The notes below the pieces were generated by a model. The model was not told the DNA's origin and did not search any database. It saw only the letters and a program-made list of their open reading frames with translations. The position numbers were made by a program, and so were the translations under genes. A stretch of DNA of 64,000 bases from Deinococcus cellulosilyticus NBRC 106333 = KACC 11606 (GTDB lineage: Bacteria; Deinococcota; Deinococci; Deinococcales; Deinococcaceae): assembly GCF_007990775.1 (NCBI RefSeq), contig NZ_BJXB01000005.1, positions 124,001 to 188,000 of the forward strand. The letters are read 5' to 3'. Numbering within the stretch: the stretch's first letter is position 1; every line of letters starts with the position of its first letter. Shown piece by piece: positions 8,728-16,869 of this stretch.

Positions 8728-8766
8728 ATTATAGGACAATTCAATTGTTTCCAATTGAATATTGTT
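8728..8766 (-). promoter_or_regulatory. ohrR promoter and OhrR operator
   Basis: On the minus strand TATAAT (8728-8733) precedes the ohrR ATG by 6 nt. The plus strand shows ACAATTCAATTGTTTCC (8736-8752) continuing as AATTGAATATTGTT (8753-8766), two overlapping CAATT/AATTG palindromes of the same kind as before osmC. This is autoregulatory geometry. Confidence 0.75.
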
Positions 8767-8883
8767 CAACAGTCCTGTTTGCCACGAAAGTGGCCTAAGC
8801 GCTCTGGCTGTGGTTTCCCTTTGCACCAGACTTTAAACTTTAAGCACAGGGTCAGACCACCCCAATTCGCACTGGAGCGAACC

Positions 8884-9882
8884 ATGATTCATTTTTCCAT
8901 TCTGGGACAGCCCGGCCAGGACAACGCTGTGCTTTCCACCATCAACACCAGTCAGAGCATCCACCGCATCCTCTTTGATTGTGGAGAAGCTGTTCTGGAG
9001 GGCATTCCCTATTCAGACCTGCAGGCCATTGACCACCTGATGTTTTCCCACCTGCACATGGACCACATCGCTGGATTTGACAGTTTCTTTCGAGGCGTTT
9101 TCAATCGCACCAGCAGAGAAAACCACATCTGGGGACCACCCGAGACTGCACGCATTCTGCAGCACCGTTTTCAGGGCTTCTGGTGGAACCATGCCGCAGA
9201 TCTCGACGCTGAATGGCTGGTCCACGATGTGCATGAAGACCACATCGAGACCACCCGCTTCCTTGCCCATGAAGCTTTTTCTGTGGCCCATCCTGAGCCT
9301 GCACGGCCACACTCTGGTGTGATTCTGGAGCACGAGGCATATACGGTTCAGGTGATCCCCCTGTCCCACCATGGGATCAGCCTGGGGTACAGGGTGCAGG
9401 AGAAACCCAGAACCAACATCGACATGCAGAAACTGAACGAAATGGGCCTCAGGCCTGGACCCTGGATGCAACACCTGAAAAATCCGCAGTACCAGGAGGA
9501 AACGCTGGACATTGCAGGTGAGCCTCACCCTACACAGGACCTGAGGGCCGCCCTGCTGGTGGAACGGGAACAGGGCTCTCTGGCCTACATCACCGACCTC
9601 CTGATTGATGAGGTGGCCAGAACAAAGCTCATTCCTTTTTTAAAGGGCATCGAGACCCTGATCTGTGAAAGCCAGTTTCACCCTTCTGACCTGGAACTGG
9701 CCCTGAAAAACCACCACACCACACCAGAACTGGCGGCCCAGCTGGCACAGGATGCTGGCGCGAAAGAACTGGTGCTCTTCCATGTGTCCCAGCGTTACCG
9801 ACCAGAAACCTGGCGTGAAATGCTGGAACTGGCTCGACAGATTTTCAGAAACACCAGGTTTTCAGAACACTGGCCCCTGTAA
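8884..9882 (+). CDS. RNase Z-like metallo-beta-lactamase fold hydrolase
   Basis: A 332-residue protein. The ATG at 8884 follows a GGAGCGAACC ribosome site; an in-frame upstream extension would overlap the ohrR promoter. The zinc motif SHLHMDHIAG lies at about residues 53-62, a further ligand Asp in AYITDLLIDEV near 235 and the final His in LVLFHVSQRY near 300. The overall plan fits the RNase Z branch, which cleaves tRNA 3' trailers, but the exosite characteristic of tRNA-cutting enzymes cannot be confirmed by eye. It is monocistronic. Confidence 0.8.
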   Translation: MIHFSILGQPGQDNAVLSTINTSQSIHRILFDCGEAVLEGIPYSDLQAIDHLMFSHLHMDHIAGFDSFFRGVFNRTSRENHIWGPPETARILQHRFQGFWWNHAADLDAEWLVHDVHEDHIETTRFLAHEAFSVAHPEPARPHSGVILEHEAYTVQVIPLSHHGISLGYRVQEKPRTNIDMQKLNEMGLRPGPWMQHLKNPQYQEETLDIAGEPHPTQDLRAALLVEREQGSLAYITDLLIDEVARTKLIPFLKGIETLICESQFHPSDLELALKNHHTTPELAAQLAQDAGAKELVLFHVSQRYRPETWREMLELARQIFRNTRFSEHWPL

Positions 9883-9913
9883 AAAGTCCTCTGTGCCAGG
9901 CAGAGGGTCTGAT

Positions 9914-10288
9914 TCAATGGCTCTGAAAAACTTCAGGATTCAGTTCGATTTGATGGACCAGTTTGAGGTGGGCTCCAGCCGCAAAATGAACCCCCCGCCC
10001 TGCACAGGACATCACAAGCCTGTTGGGGTGCTCCTGGGGAGTGGTCCGGTCCAGGGTGAATTTCTGGCTGGAGATGTCATAAGCAACAAAGGGAGCGAAC
10101 ATGTTTTGTTTTGTTCCCACTGGCTGCACCTGCACCCGATTGCCGCTGCATTTGACCAGATACGGCTTCTCGTGCAGAACAATCCCAATTCTGTCCCCTT
10201 CAGGTCTGATTTCCACAAGGTAGGGATCTTTTGAGGATTGAGCTGCAGCAATAGAACAGATAAACATCATCAGAGCAATTTTTTTCAT
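9914..10288 (-). CDS. Small secreted protein of unknown function
   Basis: A 124-residue protein beginning MKKIALMMFICSIAAAQS, a clear signal peptide with cleavage likely after AAA. The mature part is mainly beta-type with no recognisable domain and two cysteines (KCSG, SCAG) that could pair. The ATG at 10288 follows TAAAGT by 8 nt on the minus strand, a leaderless-type start. It stands alone between the RNase Z-like gene and the Thg1-like gene. Confidence 0.7.
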   Translation of the reverse strand: MKKIALMMFICSIAAAQSSKDPYLVEIRPEGDRIGIVLHEKPYLVKCSGNRVQVQPVGTKQNMFAPFVAYDISSQKFTLDRTTPQEHPNRLVMSCAGRGVHFAAGAHLKLVHQIELNPEVFQSH

Positions 10289-10325
10289 ACAGCTTCACTT
10301 TAGCAGGGGTTCTGGTGTTTCTGGA

Positions 10326-11114
10326 TCAGGGGTTTCTGGAAGTTGGATGAGAAACAGCCTGTGAGAGACGCTGGAGCAGGAAGGCACGGTAGTCTTCTTT
10401 CATGGGAAGCTGGTCTTCTTGCATCAGGACCTGCCTTTGCACCAGCACTTCCTCATGGGTCAGAGGATTGAAGCCCTGCTTCTTTGCCTGTCCTCTGTAG
10501 AGGGCCACTCCTCTGCGTTGCCAGAGCGGTGTGCTGTTGAAATTGATCCCGTGCGTGAAAAGCATTTCGTTTTTGAATGCTGCATCCGTCCCGTTCAGCA
10601 TTCGGGTGACTTCCTGGGCCGATTTTCCAGACTGGCGCAGGGTCCAGTAGGCCCACCCCTGCAGGGCACAGCGCGCACTGTCCTCCTGCCTCCACAGAAA
10701 ATAATCCAGCACGTCCTCCAGGCTGGCTCCCAGCCAGATGCGGCTGTCAAATTGCACCGCCTCTCCCACCTGCAGGCTGAAGGTGCTGCCTGCCAGACTG
10801 GCAGAAAGCGAGAGGGTTTTTTCCAGTGAACGCCCATATCCTGCCCAGGTGGGAGGCAGCAGAATGGAGATCTCATCGCTTGAGGTCCAGCCGTAGAAAC
10901 CATGCAGGTCCTCCATCAGGGCTTCTGCGGTCTTCACCATGCTGTTTTTGAAGGCAGCATCAAAAGGCTTCTGGAAGTTCTTCTGGGTGAATTTTGAAAA
11001 TGAACGCCCATCCAGACGGACCACCACCCACATGCCTGGGACCAGTGTGAGCCCATGGAAGTACTCCTTCTGGCGCATGTTGCTGTCCAGATCGGTTTTT
11101 TTGTTTTTTTTCAT
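10326..11114 (-). CDS. Thg1-like 3'-5' polymerase (tRNAHis guanylyltransferase family)
   Basis: A 262-residue protein. The palm-domain metal motif VVVRLDGRSFSKFTQ (about 31-45) and the second acidic motif GWTSSDEISILLP (about 75-87) match Thg1 and the bacterial Thg1-like proteins. These enzymes add nucleotides in the 3'-5' direction; bacterial members repair 5'-truncated tRNAs in vitro. The length matches the family. Its ATG overlaps the stop of the polynucleotide-kinase-like gene (ATGA), so the two are translated together, which supports a joint RNA-repair role (inference). Confidence 0.88.
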   Translation of the reverse strand: MKKNKKTDLDSNMRQKEYFHGLTLVPGMWVVVRLDGRSFSKFTQKNFQKPFDAAFKNSMVKTAEALMEDLHGFYGWTSSDEISILLPPTWAGYGRSLEKTLSLSASLAGSTFSLQVGEAVQFDSRIWLGASLEDVLDYFLWRQEDSARCALQGWAYWTLRQSGKSAQEVTRMLNGTDAAFKNEMLFTHGINFNSTPLWQRRGVALYRGQAKKQGFNPLTHEEVLVQRQVLMQEDQLPMKEDYRAFLLQRLSQAVSHPTSRNP

Positions 11115-11554
11115 GGTTTCTCCCAGGGTGAGACGATAAATGTACCCGCTTGCAGTTGAACGTAAAAAAGACGATCAAACCCTTCCTGCAAAGAAGGCAG
11201 CTGCAATTTGCTGCTGGTGGCCCTGACGCCCACCTCTGGAACCACACGCTCACGCTTTCTGTTGCGTTCCAGGCAGGTTTCCAGCTTCGATTGAAAGTAA
11301 TACCCGGTGGTGCTCGCACCAGCATTTCTGGCCTGTTGCAGGATGCCTGCTCTGTCCTGCACGGTGGGATTTGTGTTGTCGATGACCACCGACTGTCCTT
11401 TTTCCAGGGCTTCTCTGAGCTGTTTTTGCTGTTTGAATTGCCTGTTGTGCTTCCAGAGGTCTTTGCTGAGGTGCAGGTGGGTGGCAGCAAAGCGCTGCTG
11501 ATAAAAGGATGTCTTTCCAGAGGCCTGTAATCCGATCAGCACAACAACTTCCAT
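11111..11554 (-). CDS. Polynucleotide-kinase-like P-loop kinase
   Basis: A 147-residue protein starting at the ATG at 11554, 7 nt after TACAGT (minus strand). Walker A is LIGLQASGKTSFYQQR at about 5-20. HLSKDLWKHN and SVVIDNTNPTVQDRAGIL (about 55-75) are typical of the AAA_33 / polynucleotide-kinase group, which phosphorylates 5'-OH ends of RNA or DNA. There is no phosphatase domain. It is the first gene of a two-gene operon with the Thg1-like polymerase. An alternative is a small-metabolite kinase, but the pairing favours nucleic-acid ends. Confidence 0.8.
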   Translation of the reverse strand: MEVVVLIGLQASGKTSFYQQRFAATHLHLSKDLWKHNRQFKQQKQLREALEKGQSVVIDNTNPTVQDRAGILQQARNAGASTTGYYFQSKLETCLERNRKRERVVPEVGVRATSSKLQLPSLQEGFDRLFYVQLQAGTFIVSPWEKP

Positions 11555-11670
11555 GTCAGGCACTGTACAGAAACCGGGGGGTTCTGGCATGGGCGCTTTG
11601 ACGTAAGCCCATCTGCCATTCGGACCCTCGCTTACAGAGTTTTCTGGTCGCAACCTGCTACAGTTGCAAT

Positions 11671-12144
11671 ATGCAATCAAATGATGCAGTTCCAGAAATT
11701 TCCGATTTCACCCAGCGCACCACCCCCAGTTTTCGCTTTCTCTGTGCATACTGGCTGGTGGGACAGGCACTGGTGGCACGGGTGGAATCCACACTGCAAA
11801 ACGAGGAAAAAATGGACCTGCGAGAACTGATTGTGCTGTCCTATCTGGCGGCAGGCACCAGTTACCCCAGCGAGGTGGCCCAGCACATCCTGCTGCCCAA
11901 ATACGAGGTGAGCCGTACCCTGGACCGCCTGCTCAAAAAAGGCCTGATTGAACGTCAGGTGGATGAAAAAGACGCCAGACGCATGCAGTTCAGGGTGACC
12001 CATGCCGGGCTTGAAGCCCAGCTCAGGGCCCTTGAGCTCACCGAAGATGCCACCTCACCGCTCCTGATGCAACTTCAGGACACCGAAACATTCGTGAACC
12101 AGATGGAGATGCTCTCCCAACTCGCGCAGGAGGACCTGAAATGA
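11671..12144 (+). CDS. MarR-family transcriptional regulator
   Basis: A 157-residue winged-helix protein: ELIVLSYLAAGTSYPSEVAQ, then YEVSRTLDRLLKKGLIERQVDEKDARRMQFRVTHAG gives the recognition helix and the DxRR wing of MarR. The ATG at 11671 is 6 nt after TACAGT (11659-11664) with no ribosome site, so the mRNA is probably leaderless. The start region also holds TTGCAATATGCAA, a possible operator. The stop overlaps the P450 start as ATGA, so the regulator and P450 are co-expressed and the regulator probably controls the pair. Confidence 0.88.
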   Translation: MQSNDAVPEISDFTQRTTPSFRFLCAYWLVGQALVARVESTLQNEEKMDLRELIVLSYLAAGTSYPSEVAQHILLPKYEVSRTLDRLLKKGLIERQVDEKDARRMQFRVTHAGLEAQLRALELTEDATSPLLMQLQDTETFVNQMEMLSQLAQEDLK

Positions 12145-13319
12145 CCCAGACCCTGAGAGGCGGAACCCAGAAGACCAACCGTGAACCCATCCCCACCCAG
12201 CGGGTGTCCAGGGATGTGAAAGGCAACTGGCACATCTACGGCTTCGAAGAGGCCCGCCAGATCCTGCGCAGCGATGTCACCACCCAGGCAGGCTTTCTGG
12301 CCGAATCGGTGCGGGGCATGAAAGGCCTCACCAACCAGCCTGTGCTGTTTGCAGATGGGGAAGAACACCACCTCTACCGCACCGAAGTGGCCCGTTTCTT
12401 CTCACCCACCACGGTGGAAAAATACCGCAGCATGATGGAGGCGTGCATTGACCGTTTCCTGCAGGAAGCCGTTCAGAAAAAGAAAATTGACCTGAGTGAC
12501 ATCAGTCTGCGCATTGCTGTGCGGGTGGCCGCCCAGGTGGTGGGCCTCACCGAAAGTGACCCGGATCAGATGGCGCAGCGGCTCGGGGCCTTTTTTCAGC
12601 AGGATGCCAACCGGGACGCTCCAAAGTACGTGCAGATCATGCGCTTTCTGACCAATCAGGTCAAACTCTTCCACTTTTATCAAAGAGATGTCAAACCAGC
12701 CATCAAAGCCCGCATGATCCAGCCCAGAGAGGACGTGATCAGCCATGTGCTGGGCAAAGGGTACTCGAACATGGAGGTGCTGACCGAATGCATCACGTAT
12801 GGGGCTGCAGGCATGGTCACCACCCGTGAATTCATCCAGATTGCCTCCTGGCACCTGCTCGAACAACCCCGCCTGAAAGACCGCTATCTGGTCGCCTCTG
12901 AAAAGGAACGCATGGCGATCCTCGGAGAGATCCTGCGGGTGGAGCCTGTGGTGGGACAGCTGTTTCGCAGAATGCAGGGAGACATGGAACTCACCAGCGA
13001 CAACCAGACCTTCCAGCTGAAAAAAGGCGATCTGGTGGCCCTTCACGTCTATGGGGCCAACGAGGACCCGCGCACGGTTGGAGAAGACGCCCGACAGGTG
13101 TGCCCCCACCGGGACCTGCCCAGAGGGGTGCAGGCTCCGGTGATGAGCTTTGGAGATGGACACCACCGCTGCCCTGGAGCCTTCCTGGCTTTACAGGAAA
13201 CGGACATTTTCCTGATGCGCTTTTTGCGCCTGCCTGTGAAGTTCAAGGCCCCCCAGATGACCTGGGTGGAACTCATCCAGAGTTACGAACTGCGAAAATT
13301 CGAGATGGAAATTGGCTGA
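12141..13319 (+). CDS. Cytochrome P450
   Basis: A 392-residue soluble bacterial P450. The heme-binding loop is SFGDGHHRCPGAFLAL near 334-349 with Cys as thiolate ligand. The K-helix ExxR is EILRVEP near 258, and the I-helix segment GAAGMVTTRE near 217 has the usual Thr-Thr but no acidic residue before it. It would oxygenate an unknown substrate using an electron-transfer partner that is not encoded nearby. It is translationally coupled to the upstream MarR gene. Confidence 0.92.
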   Translation: MTQTLRGGTQKTNREPIPTQRVSRDVKGNWHIYGFEEARQILRSDVTTQAGFLAESVRGMKGLTNQPVLFADGEEHHLYRTEVARFFSPTTVEKYRSMMEACIDRFLQEAVQKKKIDLSDISLRIAVRVAAQVVGLTESDPDQMAQRLGAFFQQDANRDAPKYVQIMRFLTNQVKLFHFYQRDVKPAIKARMIQPREDVISHVLGKGYSNMEVLTECITYGAAGMVTTREFIQIASWHLLEQPRLKDRYLVASEKERMAILGEILRVEPVVGQLFRRMQGDMELTSDNQTFQLKKGDLVALHVYGANEDPRTVGEDARQVCPHRDLPRGVQAPVMSFGDGHHRCPGAFLALQETDIFLMRFLRLPVKFKAPQMTWVELIQSYELRKFEMEIG

Positions 13320-13326
13320 ACTTCTT

Positions 13327-13358
13327 TGCTGGCCCTCTGCGAAGGGGGAGGGCCAGCA
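13327..13358. terminator. Hairpin after the P450 gene
   Basis: TGCTGGCCCT (13327-13336) pairs perfectly with AGGGCCAGCA (13349-13358) around a 12-nt loop. There is no T-run, so it may be a weak or factor-assisted terminator between the converging P450 and DUF4173 genes. Confidence 0.5.
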
Positions 13359-13373
13359 GGTCTGGAGAGGGGA

Positions 13374-14861
13374 TCAGGAAGGGTCAGGCTCTCTGGCACA
13401 CACATCTCCTGCCGCATCCATCTGCTCTGTGGCCTGACTGCGCCTGACATTCCAGCTGCGCCAGTCCTGCTTCTCTGCCAGGTCTTGTTGCCAGCTTTCC
13501 AGCACCGTTCTGCAGTTGGGCGCGTTCTGCAACCGGGGAAGAACCAGTGGGGCTGCATCTGCTCCCAGCCTTCTGAAGTGGCTCCAGTCCTCCGGGCTCA
13601 GTGGCAGCTCGCGGTTCAGGTTGGTCTGCACGATGATGCGGGTGGGTTGCAGAAAATTCATGCCCGCAATCAGCACCAGACCCAGCACGATGGAGCCAAA
13701 AGTGAAACGGTCGTAGGTTTTCTGGAACAGCATCACCATGAACCACACCAGCACCAGACCCACCCACACCATGAAGATCAGGGTGAGCAGGCGGTCTTCG
13801 GTCTGCCCGTAGGTCGAGACGTAGAGCATCATGCGTTTCCAGGCACTGAGCAGCATCACCAGCACACAGAGGATCAGGGTCAGGTTCAGTCCCTTGTACA
13901 GCAGCAGAAGATGAACTTTGCTGTCCTGCAGGCGGTAAACCAGCAAGAGCAGGCCCAGCATCAGGGTGGCTGTGAAGATCATTTCAAAGAAACCTTTGCG
14001 GGCATATTCGGCGTAGGTCAGTCCGGTCAGGGCAGTGATCTGGTCCTGCCCTCCAAAGAAATAAGCGAACTGCACCCCGATGAAGGCCACAAACAGCACG
14101 GTCAGGGCAGACAGCAGCATGCTGCTCTCGGTCCAGCCCAGACGGACCATGGTGCGCAGGTCTCCAGCAGGCTCGGGAAGGGGGGTGTTCAGCAGGGAGA
14201 GGTGCATGCTTCCCAGGGCGAGGTATGCGGTTCCCAGAATTCCTGGCACCTGCACCAGAAACGCACTGAGGTTCCAGCTGAAAAGCCCATCCAGCAGGCT
14301 GTTGAACGCGGCATCTGCACTTCTGAGCAGCAGGGTGAAGACCAGCAGCACCGGAACGGTGATCACCACACCCCTCAGCAGGGCTGCATTGCGTCCAGAG
14401 GAGGTGGAAGGCTCTGTCTTCTCGCGGGTCCAGCGGGTTTCTGAGATCAGCAGCAGTGCGCCCACAAACACACTGAGGGCACTTCCCACCCACATCACCA
14501 CGTAATGAAAGACACCCCCACGGGCAAGCCTGCCTTCGCGAAAGGTTGGAAGGGCCAGACTCAGGCAAACCAGCAGCGCAAACCCATTGAGGAGGTGCAG
14601 CACAGTGGAGTCCTGCCAGACAAAAGTGAGGCTGAACAGCAGGGCTGTCCACAACAGAGGCTGTCCTGGCCCCCGTGCTGGAATGCGGTTGAGTTGGGCC
14701 ATCACCCTCAGTCCGAGAATCAGGGTCAGCACACTGAGGGGCAGGTTGAGGCCCACCCCCGGGGTGTCCATCAGGTGGTGCACGATCAGGCCCATCACCA
14801 GTGCAATCAGGATGGCATTCTGGGTGATGCGTCTGGGAATGGCCGATTGGTGTGAATTCAT
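13374..14861 (-). CDS. DUF4173/DUF4153-type polytopic membrane protein
   Basis: A 495-residue protein with about 12 hydrophobic helices and a soluble C-terminal tail of about 95 residues. The segment LTGLTYAEYARKGFFEMIFT near the middle is the hallmark of the DUF4173 family, whose function is unknown. The ATG at 14861 follows a strong GACGGAGGGG ribosome site, so the 11-residue upstream extension is rejected. Two palindromes lie just upstream (14886-14923), suggesting control by a dimeric regulator that is not adjacent. Confidence 0.78.
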   Translation of the reverse strand: MNSHQSAIPRRITQNAILIALVMGLIVHHLMDTPGVGLNLPLSVLTLILGLRVMAQLNRIPARGPGQPLLWTALLFSLTFVWQDSTVLHLLNGFALLVCLSLALPTFREGRLARGGVFHYVVMWVGSALSVFVGALLLISETRWTREKTEPSTSSGRNAALLRGVVITVPVLLVFTLLLRSADAAFNSLLDGLFSWNLSAFLVQVPGILGTAYLALGSMHLSLLNTPLPEPAGDLRTMVRLGWTESSMLLSALTVLFVAFIGVQFAYFFGGQDQITALTGLTYAEYARKGFFEMIFTATLMLGLLLLVYRLQDSKVHLLLLYKGLNLTLILCVLVMLLSAWKRMMLYVSTYGQTEDRLLTLIFMVWVGLVLVWFMVMLFQKTYDRFTFGSIVLGLVLIAGMNFLQPTRIIVQTNLNRELPLSPEDWSHFRRLGADAAPLVLPRLQNAPNCRTVLESWQQDLAEKQDWRSWNVRRSQATEQMDAAGDVCAREPDPS

Positions 14862-14885
14862 AAACCCCTCCGTCATGAGTAACTT

Positions 14886-14923
14886 ACACATCATGTGTAT
14901 TTAACTCATGATGTGTGCATGAG
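14886..14923. promoter_or_regulatory. Two palindromes upstream of the DUF4173 gene
   Basis: ACACAT-C-ATGTGT (14886-14898) is a perfect palindrome. CTCATGATGTGTGCATGAG (about 14905-14923) carries CTCATG/CATGAG arms and repeats ATGTGT. They sit 25-62 bp before the ATG, in the promoter zone, and look like operator sites. Confidence 0.5.
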
Positions 14924-15013
14924 GTGGAATGAGAAGATGATCACAAAAGCAGGGTTTCGGGCAGAGGAGCCACAGGCAGCAGGAGAAGAGTCTCAATCCC
15001 CTGCAACAAAAAA

Positions 15014-15035
15014 CAGGAGACTCAAGGGTCTCCTG
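15014..15035 (-). terminator. Rho-independent terminator of the sarcosine-oxidase-like gene
   Basis: CAGGAGAC (15014-15021) and GTCTCCTG (15028-15035) form an 8-bp stem. On the minus strand it is followed by TTTTTTG. It lies 18 bp beyond the stop of the flavoenzyme gene. Confidence 0.85.
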
Positions 15036-15052
15036 CGAATCTCCAGGGGTGT

Positions 15053-16138
15053 TTATTCCTGCTGGAAATCTGCCAGAAAAAACTCTGGAAAAGCGTTACT
15101 TTCCTGAAAGGCCCTTTGCAGGGCAAGCTCTCCGGTGGCAGGACCAAATTTGAACCCGTGTCCAGAGCAGGCAGAAACCACTGTGGTTTTCGGCGTCACC
15201 CGATCAATCACAAAGTTTTCGTCCGGGGTGCTGGTGTACAGGCAGGTGACCACTTCAGAGGGTTCAGGAGAAACTTCAGGCATGAAAGTTTCCAGCCAGT
15301 GGCCCATTTTTTGCAGCAGGGCAGGATTGGGCTCAAAAGTGCGGGTCTGAGGAGTCACTTCAGGTCCCTGGTGGTGCAGACCAAATTTCACACCGGGTTT
15401 GCCCAGTTGTGGAAAACCATAAGGACCACGCACCAGATCAATCACCACAGGCATCGCTGGGAAATGGAATCTGCTGTCTGGAGCTGCATGGTAGGACACC
15501 TGTTCCTGGGTGGCCTGCAGGGGCAGAGGAGAGGGCAGGAGTGCATTCATCCAGGCCCCTGCACAGACCAGCACCTGATCGGGGGTGTACGTCCAGCGCT
15601 CGGTGACCACTTTTCCATGATCGATCTCCAGCACAGGGGTGTTTTCCTGAATGCTGACCCCCTGCTCGCGCAGAAATCCGGCCAGAGCAGGCAGCAGGTC
15701 ATCGGGTTTCAGGATGCCTGCGTCTTTCTGGTAAAGCACAGCTTCATTTTCTGGAATGTGGAACTGGGGAAAGCGTTCCATCGCTGCTGCAGCAGAGAGA
15801 AGTTCATGAGGGATCTGCTCTGCATCCAGTGCAGCCATGTGTTTTTTCAGGAGGGGATGTTCTGCTGGCGCGATGTCGATCCCACCTCCCAGATGCAACA
15901 CCTGCATGCCCAGATGGTCTTCCAGTTCCTGCCACAGGGCATATGCCCGTTTTGCCAGCCTGACATATTCCGGGGAATCATAAGAATACCGGATGATGCG
16001 GGATTCTCCATGACTGCTGCCCAGCGTGTGGCCCAGTGAAAACTGTTCAATGACAGTGACCTGATGGCCCTGTTTCCAGGCGGCGTAAGCACAGGACAGT
16101 CCGTTCAAACCTGCTCCGATGATGAGGATCTGGGTCAT
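15053..16138 (-). CDS. Monomeric sarcosine oxidase / N-methyltryptophan oxidase-like FAD enzyme
   Basis: A 361-residue protein starting at the ATG at 16138 behind AGAGGTGAAC (an in-frame GTG two codons earlier overlaps that site). The FAD Rossmann motif is ILIIGAGLNGLSCAYAAWKQ at about 4-23. GSSHGESRIIRYSYDSPEYV and, near the C terminus, CLYTSTPDENFVIDR followed by ACSGHGFKFGP match the MSOX/MTOX family, in which the Cys of the C-[ML]-YT motif binds FAD covalently. It would oxidise a secondary amino acid to an imine with H2O2 release. It is divergent from the arsR-like gene; the shared 85-bp spacer holds the operator. Confidence 0.87.
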   Translation of the reverse strand: MTQILIIGAGLNGLSCAYAAWKQGHQVTVIEQFSLGHTLGSSHGESRIIRYSYDSPEYVRLAKRAYALWQELEDHLGMQVLHLGGGIDIAPAEHPLLKKHMAALDAEQIPHELLSAAAAMERFPQFHIPENEAVLYQKDAGILKPDDLLPALAGFLREQGVSIQENTPVLEIDHGKVVTERWTYTPDQVLVCAGAWMNALLPSPLPLQATQEQVSYHAAPDSRFHFPAMPVVIDLVRGPYGFPQLGKPGVKFGLHHQGPEVTPQTRTFEPNPALLQKMGHWLETFMPEVSPEPSEVVTCLYTSTPDENFVIDRVTPKTTVVSACSGHGFKFGPATGELALQRAFQESNAFPEFFLADFQQE

Positions 16139-16187
16139 GTTCACCTCTGGACCGAGTATACCCTTTCAGATTAGATGCCCATCTATA

Positions 16188-16222
16188 TAGACAGACATCT
16201 AATTAGATGATAGTCTATAGAC
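16188..16222 (+). promoter_or_regulatory. Leaderless arsR promoter with internal operator
   Basis: TAGACA (16188-16193), a 17-bp spacer and TAGTCT (16211-16216) are followed by 6 nt and the ATG at 16223. The spacer contains the perfect palindrome CATCTAATTAGATG (16196-16209), flanked by further ATCTATATAGAC and AGTCTATAGAC words. This is typical ArsR/SmtB autoregulation geometry. Confidence 0.75.
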
Positions 16223-16543
16223 ATGGACGAGGTGCTGCTCAAACTCAAGGCCCTCGCAGACCCCACACGCCTCAAGATCATTGAACTGCTGCGGTCCATC
16301 TGCGACAAAGAAGATTGCGAAAAGGACCCCGAAGACCCCACCTGCTACGGCATCAGCATCAGCCAGTCGCTCGGGCTCACCCAGCCCACCGTCAGCCACC
16401 ACATGAAAGTCCTGGTGGAAGCCGGACTGGTCACCTCGACCCGCGAAGGCAACACCGTCTATTTCTCCCTGAACGGTGAAGGCTTCAAGCCCCTCACCCA
16501 GTTTCTGGAGCAGTACCAGAACGTTCCCAGCTGCGAAAGCTGA
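16223..16543 (+). CDS. ArsR-family transcriptional regulator
   Basis: A 106-residue winged-helix protein: LKALADPTRLKIIELLRSIC, then SISQSLGLTQPTVSHHMKVLVEAGLVTSTREGNTVYFSLN. The insert CDKEDCEKDPEDPTCYG between helices holds three cysteines and several acidic residues that could bind a metal or act as a redox switch; this differs from the ELCVC site of classical ArsR. The start is leaderless. Its palindromic operator sits inside its own promoter and close to the divergent flavoenzyme start, so both are plausible targets. Confidence 0.88.
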   Translation: MDEVLLKLKALADPTRLKIIELLRSICDKEDCEKDPEDPTCYGISISQSLGLTQPTVSHHMKVLVEAGLVTSTREGNTVYFSLNGEGFKPLTQFLEQYQNVPSCES

Positions 16544-16624
16544 CCTCACCCAGACCGCCCTGCAGGAAGATCCATCAGGATCTTCCCACCTCCCCTCATG
16601 CCCAGACCGCGAAAGGAATCTCCC

Positions 16625-16837
16625 ATGTCAGACCTGCAAGATATGCGCCAGATTGAAGTTCGGGACCGTTACCAGGACCACCTCACAGACCTGAAAGTCC
16701 ACCAACTGCACACCCAGATCACCCCCTCACCCCTGCGGCTCATGGCTGCCCACACCCTCAGAACCCTCGCTGACCTCATCGAAGGCAAAGCCCGTGTGAT
16801 GGTGGTGTATCCCGAACAGCACTTCAAAGCTTCCTGA
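16625..16837 (+). CDS. Small hypothetical protein, 70 residues
   Basis: The ATG at 16625 follows GAAAGGAAT. The protein is hydrophilic and helical in composition (LMAAHTLRTLADLIEGKARV) with no recognised domain. It lies 80 bp after the arsR-like gene; the gap holds a GGAAGATC/GATCTTCC hairpin at about 16565-16586. Co-transcription with the regulator is possible. Confidence 0.6.
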   Translation: MSDLQDMRQIEVRDRYQDHLTDLKVHQLHTQITPSPLRLMAAHTLRTLADLIEGKARVMVVYPEQHFKAS

Positions 16838-16869
16838 AGCCCCTGGGTTACGGGTTAGAATGAACCCGC

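Noticed and set aside
14895..15107. 70-codon plus-strand frame between the DUF4173 and flavoenzyme genes
   Set aside because: It runs through the operator and the terminator of its neighbours, has no ribosome site and no protein-like pattern.
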